Part shown: in pieces, positions 42,184 through 50,252 of the stretch | How the letters are laid out: every line of letters begins with the position of its first letter | Position numbering within the stretch: the stretch's first letter is position 1 | Assembly (NCBI RefSeq): GCF_039928515.1 | Contig: NZ_JBDSSZ010000278.1 | Strand: one strand, 5' to 3' | Length of the DNA stretch: 64,000 bases | From: Capsulimonas sp039928515 | GTDB taxonomy: Bacteria; Armatimonadota; Armatimonadia; Armatimonadales; Capsulimonadaceae | Made by a program: the position numbers and the translations under genes | The notes under the pieces: generated by a model | What the model was told of the DNA's origin: nothing | The model's input: only the letters and a program-made list of their open reading frames with translations | Databases searched by the model: none

Positions 42184-43209
42184 ATGACTGCACGCAAGAT
42201 AGGCACGATATTTTTACTAGGCGGCTGCCTGCTCGCTGCCTCTCAATGCCAGGGAACTCCGGCATCGGCAATTGTGGCGTCTTACCAACAAATGGATACG
42301 AGCGGCGCGGGCGATCCGATTGTTGACATTGTGAAACTTCATACGGACGGCACTTACGAGCAGAGGAAGAAACGGATGGTCACTGACTTCACAAGCCCGA
42401 ATGCCTTTTCTGACACAACTGCCATTGCTGACAATGATTCCAACCCAATAGTGGCGACGCAAAAGGGAACCTGGCGGCTTCGAGACAAGCCTGGCGGAAC
42501 TCTGCTTTCCATGCCTCAAACCGCTGGTGACATTCCCGCCGCCGCCATTGTTGAGCTCGATCAAACTCTGCCGTTCGGGCGGCCGAATGAAAACGCCGGA
42601 CGGAGAGACTGCGTCATTCCCGCAGATAAATTTCAGCGTATCGGTGATCGCCATAAATCAACGCTTGCATTGTATCAACATTCCGAGCAGCCGAACGATA
42701 AGACCACCATCACGGATCGGTTCTGTCTTCATCCGGACGGCTCCTACGATCAGGCGAAGGATACGGACGAGGGGATCAAGGCCGATTCTGTTCTGCAGAG
42801 TGCAGGGACATCCTGGTCGGAGCACAGTGCAGGTCAGTGGAACACTCTGGCTTCGAAGGCCCGGCTGAATACCTCCGGCGAGAAGCATGGCAACCCTCCA
42901 CGAGATGCGGGGGTCGAGGCATGGAAAAATCCAAAAAAATATTGGGATCAATTCGAGTGTCAAGAACCCGCACCGGGAACGTACTACCGTTCGACCGACC
43001 AACAACTCAAAACGGCTCGTGGAACCTGGCGCCTGCTCGACAAACCCGGCGGAGTAGTCCTGTCCTTGCCGCCGAATATTAGGAGCCTCCCGCAAACCGC
43101 CGTTGTCGAATTCAGCCAGGCAATGCCCCTTGGCCCGATTAATAAGACGTGGACGAAAGCGGATCTTGTTCTTCCTGCTAAAGAGTTTGATTACTCCCAT
43201 TCGTACTAA
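42184..43209 (+). CDS. Exported hypothetical protein with internal duplication
   Basis: I choose ATG 42184 (MTARKIGTIFLLGGCLLAAS), preceded by GTGAGGGA; it starts an export signal, with LGGC resembling a lipobox. The protein contains two related halves of about 150 residues: the first with KLHTDGTYEQ, GTWRLRDKPGGTLLSMP and VELDQTLPFG...CVIPADKF; the second with CLHPDGSYDQ, GTWRLLDKPGGVVLSLP and VEFSQAMPLG...LVLPAKEF. The duplicated module is probably a small beta domain. No known family. It lies between an RsbW-like gene and a decayed secretion-type ATPase. Confidence 0.7.
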   Translation: MTARKIGTIFLLGGCLLAASQCQGTPASAIVASYQQMDTSGAGDPIVDIVKLHTDGTYEQRKKRMVTDFTSPNAFSDTTAIADNDSNPIVATQKGTWRLRDKPGGTLLSMPQTAGDIPAAAIVELDQTLPFGRPNENAGRRDCVIPADKFQRIGDRHKSTLALYQHSEQPNDKTTITDRFCLHPDGSYDQAKDTDEGIKADSVLQSAGTSWSEHSAGQWNTLASKARLNTSGEKHGNPPRDAGVEAWKNPKKYWDQFECQEPAPGTYYRSTDQQLKTARGTWRLLDKPGGVVLSLPPNIRSLPQTAVVEFSQAMPLGPINKTWTKADLVLPAKEFDYSHSY

Positions 43210-43250
43210 AATTGAGGAAAGCGCAGAAGCATAATAGAAGCGAGGCGGCA

Positions 43251-44413
43251 ATGACGAATGGAAGTTTGCAAGGCGTGGATATGCGCGAATGGGCAGATCT
43301 GGATGCATTGGCCGCCGAAATGGGAGTGTTGGCGGCGCTGGGCGGCGATGAAGAAAAGATTGCGTCGATTGCCAATCAATTGATCCTAGAGGCGCTCCAA
43401 TTTGGCTCCAGCGATATTCACTGTGAGCCGAAGCGCCATGAACTCCTCATTCGCCATCGTTTTGACGGCGTGCTGTATCCCGGACGTCGTATCTCCATGT
43501 CGTTACATAATGCTTTGATGGCGCGGTTCAAGGGAATGGCCGGCCTGAGCGTGATGGAAAAGCGAGCGCCACAGTGTGGAAGAATACAGATCAATCTCTT
43601 GGGGGTAGAGTACGACCTGCGTGTCAGCTGTATACCGACATTTTTTGGGGAGAAGATTGTCATGCGCGTGATCGACAATTCATCTGTCCCGCTCAGTATC
43701 GACACTCTTGGTTTTGATCTGGTGATAATGACAACGGTCAAGCGTGTCCTGTCGAAGCCGAGCGGCATGGTAATCGCTGCAGGGCGGGTTGGGGCAGGAA
43801 AAACGACCTTCTTGAACGCATGTTTGTCCACGATCAACGATCCGGCGGTTCAGCTCGTTACGATGGAAGCCCTGCGCGATCTGGACAATGCGCAAACGGC
43901 TGTCGAAGCTGCCCTCAGCGGATGTCTTGTGATGGCAGCCATGCATACGAACGATGCTCGGAGCACGCTGCTGCGTTTGGCGGACATGGGCGCCGCACCG
44001 CCCCTAATCGCCGCGTCTGTGACAGGGATTGTCAGCCTTAATTTGGTGCGGCGTCTCTGCCCAGTGTGTAAGACTGTCGTCGGTCCTGATGATGCAAGCA
44101 TCATTCTGGAAAAAGTGCGCCGCCATCCATCGTTCGGAGGGTATGTGATTCCTGAAAATCCAATTCTCTATGAAGCGGCGGGTGCTCCGAATGCCGTAAT
44201 ACCGGGTACCGTGGACAGATGGGGCTCCAGGAAGTACTCGAATGTGACCCGAAGCTCGTTACCCAAATCCTCCAAGCTGGGAGCCATGAGGAAATCATGA
44301 CGATTGCGGTTAGAGCCGGCATGCGTACTTTACTTGCGGATGGCGTGAGTAAGGTCGTCGCCGGTATAACCACTATCGAAGAAGTGCGTCGCGTCATGTT
44401 CACGGACTTTTAG
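43251..44413 (+). pseudogene. Decayed GspE/PilB-type secretion ATPase, internally deleted and frameshifted
   Basis: ATG 43251 has GAGG upstream. The frame encodes a GspE/PilB-like sequence: QFGSSDIHCEPKRHELLIRHRFDG (N2 domain), MVIAAGRVGAGKTTF (Walker A), AALSGCLVMAAMHTNDARSTLLRL (His box) and LVRRLCPVCK (first zinc Cys pair). Two lesions are visible. First, about 40 residues are missing between VTMEALRD and the His box, removing the Walker B segment. Second, the frame breaks near 44175-44182, where a one-base loss moves the rest (CSECRNTGYRGQMGLQEVLECD, to 44413) into the -1 frame. The tail still holds the second Cys pair and the IE-like IEEVRRVMF end. It was once related to pseudopilin or pilin assembly. 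Confidence 0.82.
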
Positions 44414-44424
44414 CGAGAGGGCAT

Positions 44425-44940
44425 TTACACGCATGCAGGATCAAGATTCCATTGACCGCTCAGGGCGCTTTCACACACTTCGCATTCGAAGACGCCCTCT
44501 TTGACGATATTCTTCGTTTTGCACGTCTCACAAAGCCGAATAATATATGCGTTAGTAAAGTCCGGTGGACCCGGAATGTCGGCGCGTGTCAGCGCGTCGG
44601 CGACGGCGAGCCATGACTCAGGTTCGGGGCAATATCCTAACGACTGATTGGTGGCATCAGTAACGGAAACGCCGTTCTGCATGTCGAACGTCATTTCTCC
44701 AGCCGAAAGCACGCGGCCGCCGCGTGCGCAGGCGACATGTTCGGAACGGCGGTCGGCGATCCAGAGCCAGCCTTCAGTATCGATTACAAAAGTCGCTGTG
44801 ATGGACTGGTTCTGAAGACGCTGTGATGTTGTGGCAATCCAGGACAAAACATCTGCTTGCCGCCGCACGCATTGGCGATCGGTGTTGAGATCCAGGAGAT
44901 CGTCGGCGCCGATATATCGATAGCTTTGCCTGATTGTCAT
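44425..44940 (-). CDS. Hypothetical protein with C-terminal zinc-ribbon-like Cys pairs
   Basis: 171 residues from ATG 44940 (TTAGGTGG just upstream). The first 130 residues are soluble and mixed alpha/beta with no recognisable family. The end contains CETCKTKNIVKEGVFECEVC, two C-x2-C pairs that could bind zinc. Its 3' end lies 11 bp from the decayed ATPase remnant, convergent with it. No function can be assigned. Confidence 0.65.
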   Translation of the reverse strand: MTIRQSYRYIGADDLLDLNTDRQCVRRQADVLSWIATTSQRLQNQSITATFVIDTEGWLWIADRRSEHVACARGGRVLSAGEMTFDMQNGVSVTDATNQSLGYCPEPESWLAVADALTRADIPGPPDFTNAYIIRLCETCKTKNIVKEGVFECEVCESALSGQWNLDPACV

Positions 44941-45017
44941 CGTATCCACCTAAGGCGCCAATGAAGTATTATATCATCCTATTCGTTCGGGAACCTATTG
45001 TCTGGTGAGTATGTTAG

Positions 45018-45043
45018 TTTAATGTTGAGCAAATTAACATTGA
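45018..45043. promoter_or_regulatory. Possible regulator site before the dioxygenase gene
   Basis: TTTAATGTT and AACATTGA form an inverted pair across about 9 bp upstream of 45080, like MarR/LysR-type sites; no regulator gene adjoins it. Confidence 0.35.
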
Positions 45044-45079
45044 TTGATTTGTCGCTCGCAAGAGCAAAGGAGCGCTGAT

Positions 45080-46024
45080 ATGGAACTGACTGGCCTGCAT
45101 CATGTGACTGCGATTACGAAGGTCGCCTCGGAGAATTTGGCGTTTTATACACAGACGCTGGGCATGCGTTTGGTGAAGAAGACGGTGAACCAGGACGACG
45201 TGTCTGCGTATCATCTTTTCTACGCCGACGAGGCTGGGAACGCCGGGACGGATATGACGTTCTTTGACTGGTCCCTGTCCGCGCCGCATCGTCCTGGAGC
45301 GGGAGATGTTTCGACGACAGCTCTGCGCGTGGCAAGCCGTGAGGCGCTGGATTGGTGGGCGGCGCGCTTTGATAGTCTAGGCGTCCCGCACGGCGAGATT
45401 GAGAAGATTTCGGGGCGGGCGCGGCTGACATTCACCGATCCCGAGGGACAGCGTTTGGCGCTGGTGACGGACGACGGCGCTCCCGGCGGAACGCCATGGG
45501 ATAAGAGCCCCGTGCCGGTGGAGCAGGGGATCAAAGGTCTGGATGCGGTGACGCTCACCGTGCGCCGCGCGGCGGCGACGGCGAAGGTGCTGACGGACGT
45601 GCTGAGCTTCCGCCAGACCAGAACGTACAAAACTGCCGACGGGTATGACGCCGTGGTTTATGAGACGGGAGCGGGTGGGGCTGGGACGGAAGTGCATCTG
45701 ATCGAGCGCTCCGACTTGCCGCAGGCGCGGCAGGGCGCTGGCGGCGTGCACCATGTTGCGTTCCGGACGCCCAATGCCGAGGAGCAGCGAGAGTGGCTGA
45801 AGCGGATTACGGCGGCGGGATTGCAGGCGTCGTCCCAGATCGACCGGTTCTACTTCCAGTCGATCTACTTCCGCGAGCCGAACGGCGTTCTGTTCGAGAT
45901 CGCCACGGACGGTCCCGGCTTCGCAACGGACGAATCGAAAGAGCACATGGGAGAAGCGCTTGCGCTGCCGCCATTCCTTGAGCCGCATCGGGCACAGATC
46001 GAAGCCGGTCTGAAGCCGCTGTGA
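45080..46024 (+). CDS. VOC-family ring-cleaving dioxygenase
   Basis: 314 residues; ATG 45080 has AAGGAG 8 nt upstream. Two VOC modules: GLHHVTAITKVASENLAFYTQTLGMRLVKKTVN with the first His metal ligand, and GVHHVAFRTPNAEEQREWLKRI with a second His, plus IYFREPNGVLFEIATDGPGF (Glu ligand). This is the MhqO/YkcA and PcpA-like group that cleaves hydroquinone rings. Four VOC-type beta-alpha units are typical. It may detoxify quinones or aromatic compounds from plant material. Substrate not readable; no neighbouring catabolic genes. Confidence 0.85.
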   Translation: MELTGLHHVTAITKVASENLAFYTQTLGMRLVKKTVNQDDVSAYHLFYADEAGNAGTDMTFFDWSLSAPHRPGAGDVSTTALRVASREALDWWAARFDSLGVPHGEIEKISGRARLTFTDPEGQRLALVTDDGAPGGTPWDKSPVPVEQGIKGLDAVTLTVRRAAATAKVLTDVLSFRQTRTYKTADGYDAVVYETGAGGAGTEVHLIERSDLPQARQGAGGVHHVAFRTPNAEEQREWLKRITAAGLQASSQIDRFYFQSIYFREPNGVLFEIATDGPGFATDESKEHMGEALALPPFLEPHRAQIEAGLKPL

Positions 46025-46044
46025 CTTGAGGGAATTTGATACGA

Positions 46045-46076
46045 GAATGGCCGGCGACTTCCATCGCCGGCCATTC
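46045..46076. terminator. Bidirectional terminator between convergent genes
   Basis: 13-bp perfect stem (46045-46057 with 46064-46076) and a 6-nt loop between the dioxygenase and the small gene at 46079. Confidence 0.75.
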
Positions 46077-46078
46077 TA

Positions 46079-46318
46079 CTAAGCGGCCTTCGCCTTGATT
46101 TCTGCGATCGCTTCTTCGCGAATTTTATCCACCAGCACCGGCATATTGCCGGGGCGGCCATATTCAATGTTGCCGAGGTTGACCGAGCCGTCCGCAGTCA
46201 AGCGGCCGGTTACGATGCAAAACAGGCGCGCGGATTCATCTTGTGTGGTGAATGTCACCCGGTAAAGATGATCGCCGATTTCCTCGACGGTTTTTGTAGT
46301 TCCATGGTTCGTAGCCAT
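46079..46318 (-). CDS. Small hypothetical protein
   Basis: 79 residues; AAGGAG precedes the ATG. Mixed beta/alpha: HLYRVTFTTQDESARLFCIVTGRLT, then VNLGNIEYG and a Lys/Glu-rich C-terminal helix. No signal peptide and no recognised domain. It follows the zinc-binding-like protein at 46383 with a 64-bp gap and may be cotranscribed. Confidence 0.6.
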   Translation of the reverse strand: MATNHGTTKTVEEIGDHLYRVTFTTQDESARLFCIVTGRLTADGSVNLGNIEYGRPGNMPVLVDKIREEAIAEIKAKAA

Positions 46319-46382
46319 CGGTTTCTCCTTTGACGGTCCACCGAAGGCGTGTGACCATTTGCTGGCCCCGCGCCGCGCTTCC

Positions 46383-46808
46383 CTATGAAAGAACGGCCCT
46401 GAGGGCGTTGATTAATTGCTGTTCCGGCGTGTGCTCGGTTTGATCTGTGGCAACGGCTTCGTGGCATTTGTGCTCGATGTCGCCGCTGAGGATGCGTCCG
46501 ACGGATGTGAGGTTCGTGACGCGCTCCACAATCACCTGGCCGCATTGCAGGCAGGAGTAGCGGATATCGACATGTTCGGCGCCAGACTCGCAGACGAATG
46601 TCACTTCGCCCATTTCGGCTTCCGGCCATCCGGTCTTGTCCGCGCCGGGAATGGTGATTGCGTCTTCCTCAATCTCGGTTTGAAGCAGCTGCGATAGATT
46701 CTCGCGAAACTGGCTGGCCTGCTTCACACGTATCATTTGAAGCCGCTGAAGCTTCGATTCTTTATCCGATTCATAGGCGCTGATCGCCGCTTCTTTCCAA
46801 TCCGACAT
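46383..46808 (-). CDS. Hypothetical protein with Cys motif
   Basis: 141 residues; AGGAG lies 7 nt before the ATG. Helical N-terminus (DKESKLQRLQMIRVKQASQFRENL), a beta-rich middle, and YSCLQCGQVIVERV plus HKCHE that may bind metal. No family recognised. The ribosome binding site lies in the 3' arm of a 10-bp inverted repeat, so translation may be controlled by a hairpin. Confidence 0.6.
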   Translation of the reverse strand: MSDWKEAAISAYESDKESKLQRLQMIRVKQASQFRENLSQLLQTEIEEDAITIPGADKTGWPEAEMGEVTFVCESGAEHVDIRYSCLQCGQVIVERVTNLTSVGRILSGDIEHKCHEAVATDQTEHTPEQQLINALRAVLS

Positions 46809-46869
46809 GCAATTCTCCTGTTCCCTCTTCGGAGGCCGCCAATGGTTGGTGCGAAAAGAGAGAATTGCA
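46808..46869 (-). promoter_or_regulatory. Leader hairpin overlapping the ribosome binding site of the gene at 46383
   Basis: TGCAATTCTC (46808-46817) and GAGAATTGCA (46860-46869) form a perfect 10-bp inverted repeat. On the transcript the 3' arm covers part of the Shine-Dalgarno sequence and the start codon. Confidence 0.5.
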
Positions 46870-47061
46870 ACAAAAAAAGAAAAAATCCTGCAAGCAAGCG
46901 AGGCGCAACGAATTTATTTATCAGCCCGGCATAATTATCGGCAAAGAAACTAGAAGTCTTTTAGGATATCAACGTGAAGGTAAGACTTCAAACGGGGTCT
47001 TGCCGTGGATTTTGATAGGCGTAGAAGCGGCGATTTAAAGACAATATGTATGATGGATAGA
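46870..47061. other. Intergenic region without a gene
   Basis: A-rich stretch (runs of A) followed by unremarkable sequence. No supported gene; the minus-strand frame that continues through the tRNA is an artefact. Confidence 0.5.
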
Positions 47062-47100
47062 AAAACAAAAACCCGCCGATCCAGCGATGGATGAGCGGGC
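47062..47100 (-). terminator. Terminator of tRNA-Val
   Basis: On the minus strand a GCCCGC...GCGGG stem with inner ATCCA/TGGAT pairing, followed by a TTTTGTTTTT tract. Confidence 0.8.
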
Positions 47101-47110
47101 TCTTGCGTTA

Positions 47111-47185
47111 TGGTGGGCGGTACAGGATTTGAACCTGTGACCCCTTCGATGTCAACGAAGTGCGCTACCACTGCGCCAACCGCCC
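47111..47185 (-). tRNA. tRNA-Val (GAC)
   Basis: 75 nt read on the minus strand. Acceptor arms GGGCGGT and ACCGCCC pair perfectly. D-arm GCGC...GCGC; anticodon stem CTTCG/CGAAG with loop TTGACAT, anticodon GAC; T-arm ACAGG-TTCAAAT-CCTGT. The discriminator A and CCA are encoded. A terminator follows. Confidence 0.97.
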
Positions 47186-47223
47186 GAGAACGAAAATGAG
47201 TATACCCCCGCTTGTTGCGGAAG

Positions 47224-47427
47224 TCAAGCCTTCTCGCCCGGTTGAGCCGAATCTGTTTTGAACGGTGGTCGCTCCGTATTGAAAAATGCGCCGAGGCTCA
47301 AGATTGTGGGGGCCCAAAGGCCGACGAAAATACCCAAATCGCGTTTGCCGCTGACGAATATGTAGATCGCGGCGACGATTGAGAGAAGGCTGGATCCGTA
47401 GATCAACGCCTGTACATCCTTGTTCAT
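47224..47427 (-). CDS. Small two-helix membrane protein
   Basis: 67 residues with two hydrophobic helices (ALIYGSSLLSIVAAIYIFV and IFVGLWAPTILSLGAFF) joined by a short basic loop SGKRDL. The ribosome binding site is weak. No family recognised. It lies upstream of tRNA-Val on the same strand. Its membrane character and amino-acid composition argue for a genuine gene. Confidence 0.6.
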   Translation of the reverse strand: MNKDVQALIYGSSLLSIVAAIYIFVSGKRDLGIFVGLWAPTILSLGAFFNTERPPFKTDSAQPGEKA

Positions 47428-47522
47428 GACTGTATCTTTTCTAAATAACCGTAGATTTCTCGGTTATACCGGCAGATGCGCGTTTATGCGTGATTATCCC
47501 CACGTTATCCCCAACGGAGGCG

Positions 47523-47552
47523 TTGACAAAACATACGCCTCGCGGCTACAAT
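47523..47552 (+). promoter_or_regulatory. Promoter of the Nramp-like transporter gene
   Basis: TTGACA (47523-47528), 18-nt spacer, TACAAT (47547-47552). A leader of about 140 nt follows; no known metal riboswitch was recognised in it. Confidence 0.7.
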
Positions 47553-47697
47553 CACTTGGCGCGTCAGGGTTATAATGTCGTCCTCATACAGATCGTTCCC
47601 GGCGTCCGAAAAATCAATCCCATGGACAGTCACAGTCCCAGCCACAATCGTTCGCAGGAGCCCGCTCACCGGAGCGGCTCGTCGATGAATAACGCCC

Positions 47698-49089
47698 ATG
47701 CCCGAGCCACGCGACATTCGCGAAGCGGAAGGGTCGCCGCTCGCCACCATGTCGGCGTCGTCGGCCACGCCTCCGCCGGCCTCGTCCGGGTCCGTCTCCA
47801 GCACGCCGAGCCCCGCTCCGGCGCCCAGGCGGCGGTCGCGCTGGCTTGCCCTGCTTTCGGTCCTCGGTCCCGGCATCATTTCCGCTGCGGCTGGTAACGA
47901 CGCCGGCGGCATCACCACCTTTTCCCAAGTCGGCGCTACGTACGGATATACGCTTCTGTGGTGCCTCGCCCTCGTGACGATCGGCTTGATCGTCGTGCAG
48001 GAGATGTGCACGCGCATGGGCGCCGTCACCGGCAAGGGCCTCGCCGACCTCATCCGCGAAAACTTCGGGCTCAAAGTCACGATGTTCGCCATGATCGTTT
48101 TGCTGATCGCCAACTTCGCCATCACCGTGTCGGAATTCGCAGGCATTGCGGCCGTGGGCGAAATGTTTTTGGGCCACTCCGCGCGCAAGATTATCGTGCC
48201 GGTCGCCATGCTGATTGTCTGGGGTGTCGTCTCGCGGGGATCGTATCAGAAGATTGAGCGTGTCTTCCTCATTGCCTCGCTGATATTCCTGACATATATC
48301 GTGACGGCGCTCAAAATCGGTGTTCCGTGGGGACAAGTCCTGCACGCGACGTTTCTGCCGCCGCTCTCCAAACTTCCCTGGAGCGGGGATTTGATCGTGA
48401 TGATCGTGACGCTGATCGGCACGACGATTTCTCCGTACATGCAGTTCTATCAGCAGTCGGCTGTCCGCGACAAGGGCATCTCGATGAAGGACTACGCGCT
48501 GGCGAAATGGGACACCATTTTGGGCTGCCTGCTGTCGTCCATCGTCGCGATGTTTATCGTCATAACCTGCGCGAAGGAGCTGCACGGCGCCGGAATCACG
48601 CATATCGAAAGCGCCGGCCAAGTCGCCGTCGCTCTTCAGCCGCTTGCCGGCAAGTACGCATCGATCCTGTTCGCCTTCGGCCTGCTGAACGCCTCGCTGA
48701 TGGCCGCGATGGTCGTGCCGCTGTCCTCGGCTTACGCGGTCACGGAGTCGCTGGGGTGGGAGAGCGGCCTGGGCCGGCGCATCCGCGAACTGCCGTTGTT
48801 CTATGGCACCTACGGCGCCTTGATTTTAATGAGCGGCCTGCTGATCATGTTCCTGCCCGCGCATTCCAACCTGATCCAGATCATTCTGAATGCTCAGATT
48901 GTGAACTGCGCTCTGCTGCCGGTGGAGCTGATCCTGATGCTCATCTTGATTAATCGGCGACGCATCATGGGCCATCACAAAAACTCGATCGGCATGAATT
49001 TTGTTGCGTGGACGACCACGGTGATCGCCGCATCCTTGTCGCTCTTCCTGCTGCTCCGACAGGTCTGGACGGCGATCCATCCGGTCTGA
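47698..49089 (+). CDS. Nramp-family divalent metal transporter with atypical metal-site motifs
   Basis: 463 residues. A disordered Pro/Ser-rich N-terminus precedes 11 or so helices. LSVLGPGIISAAAGNDAGG is the first helix, where canonical Nramps have DPGN. In the sixth helix IGTTISPYMQFYQQSAV replaces the MPH motif. ATFLPP and the later SYA/VPLSSAYAVTESLG stretch belong to the family. These changes place it with divergent, non-iron/manganese members, for which Mg2+ or other ions have been reported; specificity is inference. An alternative start is Met18 (MSASSATPPP). It is preceded by a good promoter and followed after 49 bp by a receiver-domain gene. Confidence 0.82.
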   Translation: MPEPRDIREAEGSPLATMSASSATPPPASSGSVSSTPSPAPAPRRRSRWLALLSVLGPGIISAAAGNDAGGITTFSQVGATYGYTLLWCLALVTIGLIVVQEMCTRMGAVTGKGLADLIRENFGLKVTMFAMIVLLIANFAITVSEFAGIAAVGEMFLGHSARKIIVPVAMLIVWGVVSRGSYQKIERVFLIASLIFLTYIVTALKIGVPWGQVLHATFLPPLSKLPWSGDLIVMIVTLIGTTISPYMQFYQQSAVRDKGISMKDYALAKWDTILGCLLSSIVAMFIVITCAKELHGAGITHIESAGQVAVALQPLAGKYASILFAFGLLNASLMAAMVVPLSSAYAVTESLGWESGLGRRIRELPLFYGTYGALILMSGLLIMFLPAHSNLIQIILNAQIVNCALLPVELILMLILINRRRIMGHHKNSIGMNFVAWTTTVIAASLSLFLLLRQVWTAIHPV

Positions 49090-49138
49090 ACATTGGGCGC
49101 CAAGTATGGTACAATCCGTTGAGAAAAGATAGAATATT

Positions 49139-49513
49139 ATGCCCTACAAGATACTCGTAGTGGACGACGAGCCGCCGATCGTCCGCCTGATGGAATTCAT
49201 TCTCGCGCGGCAGGGACATCAAATGCTGGTCGCGGTCAATGGCGAGGAAGCTCTCGCCCAGGTCCGCGAGCACAAACCCGATCTCGTCTTATTGGACATC
49301 ATGATGCCGCGTATTGACGGCTACGAAGTCGCCCGCACTCTGCGGGCGGATCCGGAGACGTGCGAGATGCCGATCATTATGCTTTCCGCGAAGGCCCAGG
49401 AAGAGGATATTCAAAAGGGAATGGATGTGGGGGTGAACGAGTACATCACCAAGCCGTTCGGCCCGGATCATCTGGTGCGGGTGGTGAATAAGTATTTGGG
49501 GGAGGCGGAGTAG
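49139..49513 (+). CDS. Single-domain response regulator (CheY-like)
   Basis: 124 residues, a complete canonical receiver: KILVVDDEPP (Asp9, Asp10), LVLLDIMMPRIDG (phosphoacceptor Asp53), IIMLSAKA (conserved Ser) and YITKPFGPDHL (conserved Lys). No output domain. It begins 49 bp after the Nramp-like gene. A TAGAAT box lies directly before the ATG, so the gene may also have its own near-leaderless promoter. No partner kinase in the window. Confidence 0.88.
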   Translation: MPYKILVVDDEPPIVRLMEFILARQGHQMLVAVNGEEALAQVREHKPDLVLLDIMMPRIDGYEVARTLRADPETCEMPIIMLSAKAQEEDIQKGMDVGVNEYITKPFGPDHLVRVVNKYLGEAE

Positions 49514-49519
49514 GCTCTA

Positions 49520-49641
49520 TTCCGTTCGTTCCTATTTGCCATTAGTCCCTATTCCCCAGGCGCTTTAGCGCGTCCGCCCAAGGGGCGCCCGCTCTTTTTC
49601 CCAACAAGCGGCTTCGCAGGGTAAAAGGGGTGCTGATAATT
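49520..49641 (+). repeat. Dispersed intergenic repeat, copy A
   Basis: A stretch after the receiver gene shared, in opposite orientation, with 58690-58785. The core (49592-49641) matches the other copy with only a few changes and contains a hairpin: CCCAACAAGC...GCTTCGCAGGG flanked by CTTTTT and AAAAGGGG. Outside the core the shared blocks CTATTCC, CGTTCGT and CCCTATTCCCC occur in the same order. Confidence 0.75.
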
Positions 49642-49687
49642 ATTGTCCTTGCTCGCTCGACAAGTAGGTGTGAAGAATGAAAAGTCT

Positions 49688-49839
49688 CATTTGTTCAGTG
49701 AGCCCCTTAGCTGTATTTCAACGCGGTGTTCGGTCGGTTTGACATACTGGACGATACCAGCGAGGCCCCTTTGCTTCTCGGCGGCGGTGAGTTCTTCTGC
49801 AAATAAAACCTTTTCTATGATGAATAGTAATTTTACGCT
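49688..49839 (-). pseudogene. C-terminal remnant of a degraded gene, possibly a serine recombinase
   Basis: A frame open between stops on the minus strand encodes about 49 residues without a start codon: VKLLFIIEKVLFAEELTAAE, then a segment with IVQYVKPTEHRVEIQLRG and a terminal SLNK stop. The closing E-H-R-V-E-I-Q-L-R-G pattern recalls the ends of large site-specific serine recombinases and resolvases. No catalytic part is left upstream. Identity is uncertain; the composition is protein-like. Confidence 0.4.
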
Positions 49840-50176
49840 TTAGCGGCGGTATCGAGTGGCGTCTCAGTCCTTGCTCTTTGGAGGGTAGGGGCGCGCACTC
49901 GTAGTCTATCCTCCCACTGTGTTCTTTGCACACTCTTGGCATGTGATTTTATGCATTCACGCAACCACCTTAAGCTTAAACAGTTCATAGAATGGACGAT
50001 GCGCATTGTCCATTGGAGGGCAAATCCGGACGCAGTTATCGATCGTTTTCGAGGGACGGGGCAAACTCAACGATTAATTTTCAAAGCAAAAGCACTGTTT
50101 ATTTGACAGACCCGCCAACCATTGGCTTCACGTCAGCAGATACAGTAGCGCGCTATTTTTAGGAACCGAATAATTA
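49840..50176. other. Intergenic region without a supported gene
   Basis: AT-richer sequence between the remnant and the terminator of the GH59 unit. No gene with start and ribosome binding site seen. Confidence 0.5.
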
Positions 50177-50208
50177 CGGCTCGCCAGATATCTTAAAATG
50201 GCGAGCCG
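50177..50208 (-). terminator. Probable terminator of the GH59 unit
   Basis: 10-bp perfect stem CGGCTCGCCA/TGGCGAGCCG with a 12-nt loop, 45 nt beyond the stop codon; followed by TAATTATT on the transcribed strand. Confidence 0.65.
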
Positions 50209-50252
50209 GTTGGCCAAGCCCTCTTGATACTTCCACTGCCATCGTTCTGTCG

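Noticed and set aside
44175..44182. Programmed -1 frameshift in the GspE-like gene
   Set aside because: There is no X-XXY-YYZ slippery heptamer or downstream stimulatory structure, and the gene also lacks its Walker B region, so decay explains it better.
46950..47171. Minus-strand frame that begins inside tRNA-Val
   Set aside because: Its N-terminal part is translated tRNA sequence and it continues through the tRNA terminator.
47553..47697. Metal riboswitch in the Nramp leader
   Set aside because: I looked for yybP-ykoY and ykoK-type conserved elements and recognised none; the leader stays unassigned.
49643..49843. Plus-strand 66-codon frame in the repeat-flanked region
   Set aside because: No ribosome binding site; the opposite strand has the more protein-like remnant.
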